A stretch of DNA of 64,000 bases from a candidate division SR1 bacterium Aalborg_AAW-1 (GTDB taxonomy: Bacteria; Patescibacteriota; Gracilibacteria; Absconditabacterales; Absconditicoccaceae), in assembly GCA_001007975.1 (NCBI GenBank), contig CP011268.1, positions 434,001 through 498,000 of the forward strand, in the 5' to 3' direction. Shown here in pieces: positions 10,538 to 20,465 of the stretch (its first letter is position 1; each line of letters opens with the position of its first letter). Under the pieces are notes generated by a model, which worked only from the letters and a program-made list of their open reading frames with translations, was not told where the DNA came from and searched no databases. Both the position numbers and the translations under genes were made by a program.

Positions 10538-11059
10538 ATGATAGAACATGAAGTAAAGGTATTAGATATTGATGCTCAACTCGTCATGAAACAGCTCGAA
10601 AAACTCTGAGCTGAACATTATCATACCGTCTTTATCAAAGATTGGTATTATGATACTAAGGATGATTCCTTGCGCAAACAAAATCAACGTTTGAGAATTC
10701 GCTGTGAAGACAATACTATTGTCATTACTAAAAAAACAAAATATGAACATGATTATACCAAATCAATGAAAGAAGACGATATAACCGTTAAAAGCGTGAA
10801 ATATGCCAAGAAACTCCTTGAAGAAGAACTTTGATTAGTCTGTAAAAAGTATAAAGAAAAAAAAAGAGTAACATACAAACGAGAGAATGCGCTTTTTGAT
10901 TTCGATTATTACGAAGATATGCCTCCTGTACTAGAAATAGAAGGAGAGTCTCCTGAAGATGTGATGGATATTGTGCGTCGTCTTGGTCTCCATTTTCATC
11001 CACAGGTTAAACGATGAAGCAGAAGACTCTTCAAACACTATGGAAAAAAACATTTGTAA
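10538..11059 (+). CDS. CYTH-domain protein (class IV adenylate cyclase / triphosphatase type)
   Basis: 173 residues. CYTH enzymes act on triphosphates such as inorganic triphosphate, thiamine triphosphate or ATP. The N-terminal E-x-E-x-K motif is EHEVK (residues 3-7). Further acidic and basic strands line the tunnel: RLRIRCED, ITKKTK, KRVTYKRENALFDFDYYEDM and LEIEGES. The C-terminus is basic (VKRGSRRLFKHYGKK). UGA encodes three glycines. The exact substrate cannot be told from sequence. Confidence 0.8.
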
Positions 11060-11079
11060 AACAAAAGTCAACTCAACTC

Positions 11080-11104
11080 AACACTGTAACATCAGTGTTT
11101 TTTT
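11080..11104 (+). terminator. Rho-independent terminator after the CYTH gene
   Basis: Stem AACACTG / CAGTGTT with a 6-nt loop and a T-run. Confidence 0.8.
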
Positions 11105-11161
11105 GAAAAAAAAAGAATTTATCTATACTTATATCAGAAATTTATCACTATTCACCATTCT

Positions 11162-11614
11162 ATGAAAGTTCTCTTTCCTCGTCATATCAAAAAATGATTT
11201 CTTTCAAGCATGACCTTTACTGTTTGACCTCTTACTATCAGTATTGTACAACTCTTTGTATTAGCTCTTGGAATAGCAGGATCGTTTGCTGTTGCAAATT
11301 TTTTGATTAAAAATGGAAATCATAAAGTTATTGCTATTGCTTGAGCAGCGCCACTTACACTTATTGCTTTTGCTATTGCTTTCTTCGAAGTATCTGAAAT
11401 GTGATTATTAGAGTTTTTAGCGAAAATGGCTAGAACTCATTTTTTTGACACAACGACAAAATATCAAGTCAACGTCAATAAACCAGATAAAATCGATCTC
11501 CTCATCAAAGAAATTCATAGTGAAGAACAAACGCAAAAAATAACCTTCAAAACTCAAAAATGACTCCTTAATGATGATACAGAAGATAAAATTAGAGAAA
11601 GTGGATTATTATAA
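11162..11614 (+). CDS. PrgI-like membrane protein
   Basis: 150 residues. It has the layout of PrgI-family proteins linked to conjugation-type or pilus secretion machines: a short N-terminus (FPRHIKKGF), the motif TVGPLTISIVQL leading into two close membrane helices (about 26-72), then a soluble tail with a helix EFLAKMARTHFF. Five glycines are UGA. No VirB4-type ATPase, the usual partner, is visible next to it, so the assignment rests on the N-terminal pattern alone. Confidence 0.5.
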
Positions 11615-11655
11615 TGTTATAATATATATCAATATTATTTAAAATTACAAAATAG

Positions 11656-12459
11656 ATGAGATCTAAATTTATTCCGAATAGTTATATAAGAGAAACAAAA
11701 CCTTGAACAAAAAATCATGGCTTATATATTTGTGTTACAGAAAAATGAAAAGAAATAGCAAATACACTAAATCATCATGAATATAATTATCTCAAAAAAA
11801 AATTGATAAATATTACAACAAAAAAGAAAGATAGAGATTATTATATACAACAGATCTTACTTTTTGTAAAAAGATTCGGTACAACATTACAAAATATTAA
11901 TATACAAGAACAAACAAAGCCACCACACAATGATGCAGTACATACAGACAAATCTTTTATTATCACTATATGAGAAAATAAATTCTTTGTAAAAATAGCA
12001 TTCAATAGTGATGATATATATAATGGATATAATGAATCTATATGATTATGATATAGCAAAGAATTATTACATGATATATTACAAACTATAAATGCTAACT
12101 CTATAAATATACACATAGAGATATTAGAGTCTCTTTATGCTGTATATAATAAACATAATAATTGTTCTCTTATTATTACTCCCTATAAAGAATGATATGA
12201 ATCATTGGAGAAAGTATGGCACAATAAATCTTCAATGAATATCAATACTCGTCAAAAAGAAAAAATAATAACATATATTACAACATTAGAAAAAACTCTA
12301 CAACAATCAATAATAGGAGACATAAAAGATATTCTAGACTCAAGAAATATTTTAATTAAAAAAAACAACAAATGACATATTAATCTTATACTCACCGACC
12401 CTTATATAAAAGACAAACACACAGACAATATTCATAGTATACTAATACAACATCAGTAA
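11656..12459 (+). CDS. hypothetical protein, possibly divergent kinase-like fold
   Basis: 267 residues, Lys/Asn/Ile-rich, with no signal or membrane segment. Some features loosely recall a protein-kinase-like fold: a strand with a lysine (ENKFFVKIAF, about 116-125), a helical middle, then DSRNILIKKNNKGHINLIL followed by TDP near the C-terminus. That last segment resembles the catalytic loop to metal-binding Asp. I cannot identify a clear catalytic set, so this is only a suggestion. It lies 41 bp after the PrgI-like gene and 23 bp before the OLD-type ATPase, and could form a unit with the latter. Confidence 0.4.
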
Positions 12460-12482
12460 TTTTATATTTATTCTTAACTATT

Positions 12483-14243
12483 GTGCAACTCTCAACTGTC
12501 AAAATATCCAATATTCTTTCATTTCCTTACGTAGAAAATCTTACTTCAGTTGAGGGAATAAAATTTCATAATCATGAAAATGGTATTACGAATATTCTTA
12601 TAGGACCAAATGGTTCAGGAAAATCTAACCTTCTGGATATTATTTCATCAGTATGGAAATATGGTATTACAATTGATTATGAGTTTGATAAACATAACCA
12701 AATCATCACAAAACTCCCATCACCATCTCACCATCTCAAACAATTTCGTGGTCAGGAAAATCTCTCTTCTCATATCTATATATCGATCTATCTGAATACT
12801 GATGATATCAGCAACTTACTATTTGTTGCTCATAATTCTAAAGAAATTAATACTATTATTCACGAACACAAACTCGATACTATCTTTCCACAAATAGATA
12901 GTGAAATTATTACAACACTTCACAAAGTTCCTTTTTATATAACATTAGAAGAAAATAATAATCTTATTCTTGAAGAACATACTGATCCTATTATCAAATT
13001 TGTACATCTGTATTTTCAAAATTTTGAACTTATTCAACATTGTATTAGTATTTATAATACAACAAACAAATTATCACGACAACCACTCCGCAATACTTTT
13101 GCATTTATAACAAACGATTATAATTATGCTGATCCATCAAATAATAAACCACTTCGTTTATTATTACAAAAGTATCATAACCTGACATCATTCGAAGAAC
13201 AAAGTAAAAGTCTGATTCAGCATTTTTTTCTTGAAGCAATAAATACAACACTTGTACGTTATACAACACTTACTCTCATTATACAACAAGATCAAATACT
13301 CTTTCAGTCTCCATCATGATACAATTATGAATTTCATGAATTAAGTTCTGGTGAACAATCCTTTATCCGTCTTATATTTCTTATCTATAGTCATGATCTT
13401 CATAATGGGCTATTAATTATTGATGAACCAGAACTGCATCTTCATCCTCAAGCACAAAAAGAATTTCTGAAACTTATTGAAGAAATGATATGAAAGCAAC
13501 ATATCCAAACCATTATAGCAACACATTCTCCGTCACTTGTTACTGCATATAATATTCATAATGTATTCCGTTGTACCAAAATTCAAGGTGAAACAAAAAT
13601 CTATTCCAATCCTCAACAAGGAAAACAGTCAGATTCGACTCTTTTACAACTTCTTAAATTTGATGCTATTGCAAAGGTATTTTTTGTTGATACTATTATT
13701 CTCGTAGAAGGAGATACAGATCTTTATTTCTTTTCTCATTATGTAGAATATCTTTCTACGTTGCCAGAGTGGCAAAATCGTATCAAAAATTACGAAATTA
13801 TTGCTATTAGTGGAAAATGATCAGTAGGAAAATGGAAACATTTTTTGAAAAAATACAAAACAAGTGTATTTTATATAGGAGACTGGGATAATATCACAGA
13901 ATTTGGAATCTTATCTCATCAGGAGATTCATGCATTACAACAAGAACGTTCAAATAATAATAAAGGAAGTAAATATTGATCAACTGTAGATTTTGTACAT
14001 ACAAAAAAACCAAAACTTGCACAACATATCGACAATGGAATTAATAATCTTTATCAACATAATACATTTATACTTCATCATGGAGATCTTGAAAGTTATC
14101 TTTGATTACAAGATAAGGGTCTTGATGATACGGTATATTTCTGTACTCATCAATTTTCACAATGGCTGCAAAATCCTCACTATCAAGAAAAAAGAGAAGA
14201 ACTTCTCTCTATTATTGAACATATTTTTACAGAAAAAAAATAA
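12483..14243 (+). CDS. OLD-family ATPase with TOPRIM nuclease domain
   Basis: 586 residues, GTG start. OLD proteins combine an ABC/SMC-like ATPase with a TOPRIM nuclease; several act in phage defence or DNA repair. The Walker A motif GPNGSGKS is at 41-48, the signature LSSGEQS at about 286-292, and Walker B LLIIDEPELHLHP at about 307-319. The TOPRIM Glu motif LVEGDTD is near 407-413 and the acidic GDWDN motif near 466-470. An N-terminal strand precedes Walker A as in RecF/OLD proteins. No UvrD-like helicase is adjacent, so it is class 1-like or stand-alone. GTG at 12483 follows a TAA by 21 bp. Confidence 0.85.
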
Positions 14244-14502
14244 ATAATTACTCATTAAAAATAGTTTTTCACATTTTTGTAAAAACATTGTAAAAAACAA
14301 TAGCGACTTTTTTTCTCATTATGATATTCTGTACACATTTTCACATTCTGTTAATTCTTTGTGAAAACAAAAAAAGATAGTACTATTATAGACTATCTTC
14401 TGTTTTATCATAGTTTTTACAATCTAATCTTATTATTACTATTATAATTTTTTAAATAAATTTATAATATATAATAAGCGAAGAGATGATATGAAAATAT
14501 AA
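14244..14502. other. AT-rich intergenic region with repeated short motifs
   Basis: 259 bp between convergent genes. It holds three TTTTCACA-type motifs (two on the plus strand near 14273 and 14338, one reversed near 14360) and a repeated TTGTAAAAA motif near 14278-14300. There is one minus-strand terminator. I see no gene. Confidence 0.5.
14369..14399 (-). terminator. Rho-independent terminator, minus strand
   Basis: Stem AAGATAG / CTATCTT; on the minus strand it is followed by a T-run. It is suited to the 677-residue gene that ends at 14503. Confidence 0.65.
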
Positions 14503-16536
14503 TTATGTTATGATTCATAAATCTTTAAGCATATTATATGATTTGCCATCTTCTTTTTTAGCATGAGCATGAGCAAGTTCTATAGCATCAATGTCTTTAA
14601 TATGTGTTGTTGGAGTAATATTGAGATTTTCTGTTATTTCTTTAATATATTGATTGGTGTTGTTTTCATGAGGTGGTGCGTATTTATACATATATTCTTT
14701 GAGTGTCATAGTAGGTTTATATATTTTACTTCCTCATGCTTGTATGTTTTTTATTTTATTTATTAATGCCTGAAATCATTCTTGTGGACTCTCAAATCTT
14801 GTAAATCTTTCTCCTTCAATTTTAGATCATCCAAAACTAGTATCCATAATATTTCCAGGATTAAAATTTCTTACAGCTGCTGTTTTACCATATTTAGCAA
14901 TTGCTTCTTCTCTTGTAATATGAGATCATAGACTAAGAAATTCATCTTCATTGTTTTTATTCTTTATATTTCATTCTTCTTTTTTTATATCTACTCCTGT
15001 AGAAAATACTAATCATGAGAGAAGATAATTTGCAATTTGCAATTTCCCCTTTCCCTCTTGTATCATATTTGTTATCTGTTCTGGTTGTACTAATCCATCT
15101 TTTCCTAACCATACAGCAGAACATATTTCATTAAGATTTTTGTCTATAAAAGATTTATAGTCTGATAGTTTTTCAGCATTAAGAATGATATTTCATTCTT
15201 TATCTTGTGTATAATATTGTTCACTATTACGAAAACTTTCATTACCATTATTATAAAGTTTTTGAAATATTCAAGGATTGATAAAAAAGCTTTGATCTGA
15301 CTCGAGTGATGTTGTGATTGCTTTTTTGAGTATTTCTTCACTCGGAAGTTGTTGATATATTTCTTCTTTTGTTATTTTATGATCAGTATACCACTGTGTA
15401 TCAAGATTATCGAACACTGCACTAAACTCTTTACCTACTGTGTCAGAAGGATTGTTTTTCATATATTCTATAGCTTGTAACAATCCCGCTTTCTGAGATT
15501 CTGGTGCTTTTTTATTGAGATCTTTGATATTATTTCTACTTTCATATCTCGATAAACTTCCAAATCACAGAATCGAAGCAATAAAATTCAGGGGTTTCTC
15601 AAACCAACTTCATTTAATTACTTCACTAAGTGGTTTACCATCATGAAACATACTAATTATCTGACTAACTTGATCATATAATCCTCCAAAGGTAGATTTA
15701 AGAGTAGATCTGGATTCAAGTATTTTTGGTCAAAGAATTGATACCTTGGTCATAAGTTTATGTGCATTATCTCCGTATGAAGTAGCAAGTTTTTCTATAA
15801 TTTGAGCACTATTAATTTGTCATTGTTGTTGAATATCAAAATAATCTTCAAATGTTCCTATATGTTCAGGCCTTTGATTTCAAGGAGAGAGGGTATGTTT
15901 TTTGAGTAAGCGTACAAATCATTCTGGTGATTGAAATGCTTCATTTTGGGATATTTGTTTGTTTGGATCTCAACAAAGTTCTTTAGTATAAATATCCATT
16001 CATTCAGTAATATGAGTAATTGCAGACATCTGTTCTTTAAAAGATGTGAGATGTTTAAATATTCCCATAAGATCACTTGCTTTAGATAACAGTCCATTTA
16101 TTCAACTTCAGACTTGTGCAACCTCTTTTATCTGTCATGTAGATAATCCATTGAGCCAGTCAGTAAAATAAAGAGAAAGACCTGTTTTCATATTTTGTAG
16201 TAAAGCAGGTTCTTGTTGTATTTTTTCTTGAAGTTCTGGAGATAAAGCTCAAAAAGCAAATTCTCACCATATTTTTTCTATTTTTCATGACCAAGTTTCT
16301 ATAGTTTCTGGTTGTTGAAGATATCATTCTATTTTTTGTAATGTCTGAGGATATTCCTGAAGATATTCTACAAAAGATTTACCATAATTATTTGGTTTTT
16401 CTATATTATTTTTGAGTGTATTAAGTTGTTGAATAGAGTTATTATCGATTTTTTCATGAGAAAAATCTACTTTATATTTAGTATTATCTATACTTCATTC
16501 AGTAGGAGATGTATTTTCAAACAACTTTGGCTCCAT
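14503..16536 (-). CDS. large protein with peptidoglycan-hydrolase-like C-terminal domain
   Basis: 677 residues from ATG at 16536 to TAA at 14503, with more than 20 UGA codons read as glycine. The first 500 residues are helical and unrecognised. The last 150 resemble a domain found at the ends of phage tail proteins and putative transglycosylases: NFNPGNIM, then SKIEGERFTRFESPQEGFQ, then TLKEYMYKYAPPHENNTNQY. The pattern is a G-N-I core, a phenylalanine-in-F-x-S-x-x-x-G helix and a Pro-Pro-x-E-N-x-T-x-x-Y motif. No signal peptide or membrane segment is seen, so if secreted it uses another route. It is convergent with the OLD-type nuclease. Confidence 0.5.
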
Positions 16537-16696
16537 TTCAATATTATTAAGTATTTAAATAAAAATTCTCATTATCATAAATATATTGAAAAAAACAAAT
16601 ATGTAAAAATACAATATAAGATTACGTCTTATCTCTATTGACATTAAATCATAATACATGTTTTTTTGATAAAAAAAAGAAAATTAATAAAATCTC

Positions 16697-16725
16697 TTGA
16701 TTTTATGTATAAAAATTGTTATAAC
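16697..16725 (+). promoter_or_regulatory. sigma-70-type promoter for the tRNA cluster
   Basis: TTGATT, a 17-bp spacer, then TATAAC, upstream of the first tRNA. A second possible pair (TTGATA at 16731 with TTATAT at 16755) lies just downstream. Confidence 0.5.
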
Positions 16726-16768
16726 ATCTCTTGATACTTCAAAAAAGTATATTCTTATATGCACCTAT

Positions 16769-16842
16769 GCGAGCATGATGTAGTTGGTGTAGCATAGCAG
16801 ACTTCAGCTCTGCTCGTACGGGTTCGAGTCCCGTTGCTCGCT
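16769..16842 (+). tRNA. tRNA-Gly(UCA), reads UGA as glycine
   Basis: 74-nt cloverleaf. The acceptor pairs GCGAGCA with TGCTCGC and the discriminator is T, as in bacterial tRNA-Gly. The anticodon stem is GCAGA / TCTGC with loop CTTCAGC, so the anticodon is UCA. The T-arm is ACGGG / CCCGT with loop TTCGAGT. The anticodon reads UGA and keeps C35, an important glycine identity base. This is the tRNA needed for the code-25 reading seen across the window. Confidence 0.93.
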
Positions 16843-16867
16843 AGTTATCTACAATAACAATTCCTAT

Positions 16868-16950
16868 GGGCGAGTGGCAGAGTGGTCAATTGCAAGGGAC
16901 TGTAAATCCCTCGGGGCAACCCTACGTAGGTTCAAATCCTACCTTTCCCA
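16868..16950 (+). tRNA. tRNA-Tyr(GUA)
   Basis: 83-nt class II tRNA with a long variable arm. The anticodon stem is AGGGA / TCCCT with loop CTGTAAA, giving anticodon GUA. The discriminator is A. One acceptor position (C4 against T69) does not pair. Confidence 0.9.
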
Positions 16951-17160
16951 AATTCTATATTATTCTTATCTCTTAGAGATAATGATATAGTAAAAAATTA
17001 TAAATTAATTTCAAAGCTTTGAAATATAATTTACCCTATTTGATCAAGGGGATTTATCGTTTCGATAGATTGTTGATATAAGAATCTTTCTTATTCACGA
17101 TCAACATGAGATAATATATTTTACTAGTATTGTCCATGTCTATTATTATACTCAAACTTT
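16951..17160. other. spacer between tRNA genes with an 18-bp palindrome
   Basis: 210 bp without a gene or clear RNA. It contains a perfect palindrome ATTTCAAAGCTTTGAAAT at 17008-17025. Confidence 0.4.
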
Positions 17161-17234
17161 GGGTCCTTAGCTCATTTGGCTAGAGCGCCTGCTTTGCACG
17201 CAGGAGGTGATCGGTTCGACTCCGATAGGATCCA
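17161..17234 (+). tRNA. tRNA-Ala(UGC)
   Basis: 74 nt. Acceptor GGGTCCT / AGGATCC contains the G3-U70 pair that identifies alanine tRNAs. The anticodon loop CTTTGCACG region gives UGC and the discriminator is A. Confidence 0.96.
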
Positions 17235-17269
17235 TTCTTTTCGTGTTTTGTTTTGAAGACTGGGATTTT

Positions 17270-17341
17270 GTCCTCATAGCTCAATGGATAGAGCAGTAGC
17301 CTTCTAAGCTATTGACCTAGGTTCGATTCCTAGTGAGGATA
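17270..17341 (+). tRNA. tRNA-Arg(UCU)
   Basis: 72 nt. The acceptor is GTCCTCA / TGAGGAT. The anticodon stem is GTAGC / GCTAT with loop CTTCTAA, giving anticodon UCU. The next bases are CCA, so the 3' end may be encoded here; the other tRNAs in the cluster do not clearly show this. Confidence 0.93.
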
Positions 17342-17352
17342 CCATTTGGTAT

Positions 17353-17425
17353 GTTCTCGTGGTCTAGTGGCTATGACGCTACCCTCTCACGGTAGAAATC
17401 GTGGGTTCGATCCCCACCGGGAACG
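17353..17425 (+). tRNA. tRNA-Glu(CUC)
   Basis: 73 nt. The acceptor is GTTCTCG / CGGGAAC. The anticodon stem is CTACC / GGTAG with loop CTCTCAC, giving anticodon CUC. The discriminator is G. Confidence 0.92.
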
Positions 17426-17454
17426 ATTGTTGTTTATTTTATTATTAGTATTGT

Positions 17455-18126
17455 ATGGTTCAACTACCTCCTCAAAAAACTTCTCAGTTTGTTGGATCTC
17501 GTCCTGCTACTGGGTCAGTAAATAATGGAGTGAGACCATCTCAAAGTTCTGTGTCGCAGAATTCTACTATTACTAAGAGAGAAACAAAAACTCAAAATTC
17601 TGACCCACAAAATGTTGTTTACATTAATGATAAGATTAAAGCATTTGAAGTGATAGTTATTACTGATGATGGTGAAAATCTTGGAAAAATGAAAAGGTTT
17701 GATGCATTAGCATTAGCTCAAGAACAGTGATTAGATCTTGTTCAGTTGTCATATAATCCTATTGATAAAGTTTGTACTGCAAAAATTACTGACTTTGGAA
17801 GATATATGTATGATAAAAAGAAAACAACAAAAGAAAAAAAAAAGAGTGCAAATAAATGAATGAAACAGATTAAATTTGCTTATGGAATTTGAACTAATGA
17901 TCTTCTACTAAAAGTTAAGAAGACAAAAGAAATGTTAGATGAAGGTTATACGGTAAGAATATTTGTACAATTAAAATGAAGAGAAAATATTTACAAAGAT
18001 AAAATTATTGAAAAATTGCTCTTTGTACAAGAACAGTTGAAAGACGTTGCTAAATCACAATCTCCATTACCAAAACAAGATAAAAACACTTATTCATTTG
18101 TTTTCATGGGATTGTCTAAAAAATAA
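17455..18126 (+). CDS. infC: translation initiation factor IF-3
   Basis: 223 residues. IF-3 binds the 30S subunit and checks initiator tRNA. The core begins at about residue 53 (VVYINDKIKAFEVIVI), followed by LALAQEQGLDLVQL, the linker FGRYMYDKKK and the C-terminal domain KQIKFAYGIGTNDLLLKVKK. About 50 residues of Ser/Gln/Thr-rich sequence precede the usual start, an extension of unknown role. Four UGA glycines. It begins 29 bp after tRNA-Glu and is followed by rpmI and rplT in the classic infC-rpmI-rplT order. Confidence 0.95.
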
Positions 18127-18146
18127 TATCTTTAATTTATTATATT

Positions 18147-18350
18147 ATGCTATCAATGAAATTGAAGACGCACAAAGGAACTGCGAAAAGAATCAAAGTT
18201 ACTAAATCAGGTAAATTGATTCATTCTAAAGCAGGAAGAAGTCATCTTCGTGTAAGAAAATGAAATAATCTTGATAAACTATCGTTTGGAAAAGAAATTC
18301 ATAAGTCTGAATATAGAAAATTAAAAGCTTTACTTCCCTATTCTGCATAA
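18147..18350 (+). CDS. rpmI: 50S ribosomal protein bL35
   Basis: 67 residues. The signature KLKTHKGTAKRIKVTKSGK is near the N-terminus, with the basic RSHLRVRK region after it. One UGA glycine (RKGNN). Start is ATG at 18147; an internal ATG three codons later would give the usual length. It lies between infC and rplT. Confidence 0.93.
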
Positions 18351-18356
18351 TTATTC

Positions 18357-18704
18357 ATGGTAAGAGTTACAAACGGTCTTCAGAGACATAAAAGACATAA
18401 AAAATTCAGAAATCTAGCAAAGGGGTTTAGATTGTGAAGAAGTTCTGTATATAAACAAATAAGACTTGCTCTTGTTAAACAAGGACAACATGCCTATGTT
18501 GGTCGTAAAGAAAAGAAGAGAGTTCAAAGACAAATTTGGATTGAAAGAATTTCAGCTGCATTAAGAGAAAAGGGATTAAAATATAGTACATTTATTGCGC
18601 AAGCAAATCAAAAAAATGTAATTCTAAATAGAAAAATTCTGTCAAATATTGCAGTTGCTTTCCCTACTGTTTTTGATTCTATTGTTGCTAGTGTTACTAA
18701 ATAA
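18357..18704 (+). CDS. rplT: 50S ribosomal protein bL20
   Basis: 115 residues, normal length. Typical motifs are KGFRLGRSSVYKQ, ALVKQGQHAYVGRKEKKR, FRNLAKGF and QIWIERISAA. One UGA glycine. It starts 6 bp after rpmI. In other bacteria L20 represses its own operon through the infC leader; I see no such structure here. Confidence 0.95.
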
Positions 18705-18768
18705 TTTCCTTAGTGTAATATAATTCTAGGATTGGTGGTTTATTATAATGCTGCTACCTAGGGTTTGT

Positions 18769-18854
18769 GCCGGGGTGGTGGAATTGGTAGACACGAAGGA
18801 CTTAAAATCCTTTTCTCTTAATTGAGAGTGCCGGTTCGATTCCGGTCCCCGGCA
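18769..18854 (+). tRNA. tRNA-Leu(UAA)
   Basis: 86-nt class II tRNA. The acceptor is GCCGGGG / CCCCGGC, with a long variable arm. The anticodon stem is AAGGA / TCCTT with loop CTTAAAA, giving UAA. The discriminator is A. Confidence 0.95.
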
Positions 18855-18919
18855 AACTTCCTTCTTAGTATTTCTTATATTATACATAATTAATATTTAT
18901 ATATTATACTCTATATTTC

Positions 18920-19183
18920 ATGTGATTTGTAATCTATAGAACAGGTGATCTTAATAATAATGAAAGAATGATCTCGTTCTTTAAAAAAGAATTATATGCT
19001 TCCCATCTTATGGAAAAAGCAAAAAAACAAAAACATTATGGTACAAAATTCTATAGAAAATCTGTGGAATATAAATTTCCTGGATCAAGAAGATATATAA
19101 GATTAAGAGCACTTGTTTCTGATGCTTATAGAAAAAATAAAAAGAAATACAATACTCTTTCTCAACTTGGTAAAGTGTTGTAA
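18920..19183 (+). CDS. small basic protein, possible divergent bS21
   Basis: 87 residues, strongly basic, with one UGA glycine as residue 2. It lies among ribosomal protein genes, 52 bp before rplU. The pattern ISFFKKELYASHLMEKAKKQ, then HYGTKFYRKS and SRRYIRLRA, loosely matches bS21: a helix of the RFKR..E type, an R/K-x-x-Y/F element and a basic tail. The match is weak and the protein is longer than usual bS21, so another ribosome-associated protein remains possible. Confidence 0.4.
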
Positions 19184-19235
19184 TTTGTTTTGTTTTGAGT
19201 TGAAAAGTTTATTTATTTACTATTAATTAATAGTT

Positions 19236-19553
19236 ATGTACGCAGTTGTTGAATTACAATGACATCAATATATTGTATCACAAGGTTTAGATCTTGTTGT
19301 TGATAAATTAGATTTTGAAGTTGGTAAAAATTTTGATGTTCGTGTTTTGGCTCTTTTTTCTGAGGATGGTAAACAAACTACACTTGGTGCTCCATTTGTT
19401 GATGGTGCAAGTGTTGGTTTTGAAGTGAAAGCTCATCAAAGAGGTGAAAAAATAAGAGTATTGAAATTTAAAAGAAAAAATAGATATGAAAGAAATTTTG
19501 GACATAGATCATATCAAACTGTTTTAACCGTTACTACAGTGAATGGCAAATAA
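19236..19553 (+). CDS. rplU: 50S ribosomal protein bL21
   Basis: 105 residues. It starts MYAVVELQGHQYIVSQG, the family N-terminus with one UGA glycine, and ends with KIRVLKFKRKNRYERNFGHR, the usual basic loop with the GHR motif. It overlaps infA by 11 bp; rpmA, its usual partner, does not follow. Confidence 0.93.
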
Positions 19554-19836
19554 TTCTGATTTAGAATTTATTGGTGAGGTTGTTGAAGTATTACCAGCAA
19601 GAAGGTATCTTATTCGTCTTGTTGAGATGGATGTGATAGTCGAATGAACTATGTCTGGTAAAATGAAACTCAATAAAATAACTGTTATGGAATGAGATTA
19701 TGTAAAAGTTGAATTGAGTGAATACGAAATGTCAAAAGGACGTGTTGTCTATAGATATAAGGACCCTCAACAAGCTCTTGCTGCACTGAACACTTCTACA
19801 GAGTCAGAAAATGATGTTTTACAATCAGCTGCATAG
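19543..19836 (+). CDS. infA: translation initiation factor IF-1
   Basis: 97 residues including a C-terminal tail of about 25. The OB-fold core shows EFIGEVVEVLPARRYLIRL, SGKMKLNKI and GDYVKVELSEYEMSKGRVVYR. Two UGA glycines lie in the core. The tail (QALAALNTSTESENDVLQSAA) is beyond the normal IF-1 end. The start overlaps rplU. Confidence 0.92.
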
Positions 19837-19884
19837 AGAAATATCAACAAACACCACTTTATTTGTATTATTATAAGGTATAGT

Positions 19885-20016
19885 ATGAAAGTTATGACAT
19901 CAATTAAACCAATTTGTTCTGGATGTATCTTGATTAAGAGAAAATCTAAATCAGGAGTATTGAGACTTTACAGATATTGTAAAACAAATCCAAAACACAA
20001 AGCAAGACAGCATTAA
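19885..20016 (+). CDS. rpmJ: 50S ribosomal protein bL36
   Basis: 43 residues. The family pattern [14 protein letters not shown], then [16 protein letters not shown], shows the zinc ligands C11, C14, C27 and H33. It sits between infA and rpsM, as in many bacteria. Confidence 0.93.
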   Translation: MKVMTSIKPICSGCILIKRKSKSGVLRLYRYCKTNPKHKARQH

Positions 20017-20044
20017 TTTTTTAATTTTGTATATAACAATTATT

Positions 20045-20419
20045 ATGTTTAGACTTATGGGTCATGTTATTCCAGATAATAAATCAATCTGGATTGGACT
20101 TACAACTATCTATGGAATTGGTAGACCAAAATCATTGACTATCTTAGAGGAGATTGGTATTGATTTTATGACGAAAGTAAAAGATCTTACTGATGAACAA
20201 GAGAAAAAGATTTCTGAAGCATTAAAAGATATGGTTTTGGAAAATGATCTCAAAAGAGAAGTAATGACTCATATCAAAAGATTGAAAGAAATTAAGTGTT
20301 ATAGAGGTATGAGACATAATTTAGGTCTTCCAGTAAGAGGTCAATTGACAAGAAAGAATGGAAGAACAGCTAAAAAACTTCTTGGAAGAGCAAGGGTAAG
20401 ACCTGTACTTAAAAAATAA
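20045..20419 (+). CDS. rpsM: 30S ribosomal protein uS13
   Basis: 124 residues from ATG at 20045 (MFRLMGHVIPDNK); a frame-compatible upstream TTG would add six odd residues and was not chosen. Helix-hairpin-helix GLTTIYGIGRPKS and the C-terminal GLPVRGQ, then NGRTAKK, are characteristic. No UGA codon is used. Confidence 0.95.
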   Translation: MFRLMGHVIPDNKSIWIGLTTIYGIGRPKSLTILEEIGIDFMTKVKDLTDEQEKKISEALKDMVLENDLKREVMTHIKRLKEIKCYRGMRHNLGLPVRGQLTRKNGRTAKKLLGRARVRPVLKK

Positions 20420-20465
20420 TTCAATTCATTTATAATATTACTTTATTTTATTTGTCCGTTATTCG

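Noticed and set aside
14244-14502. replication origin with DnaA boxes
   Set aside because: The TTTTCACA-type motifs are loose, no TTATCCACA boxes were seen, and no dnaA or dnaN is near.
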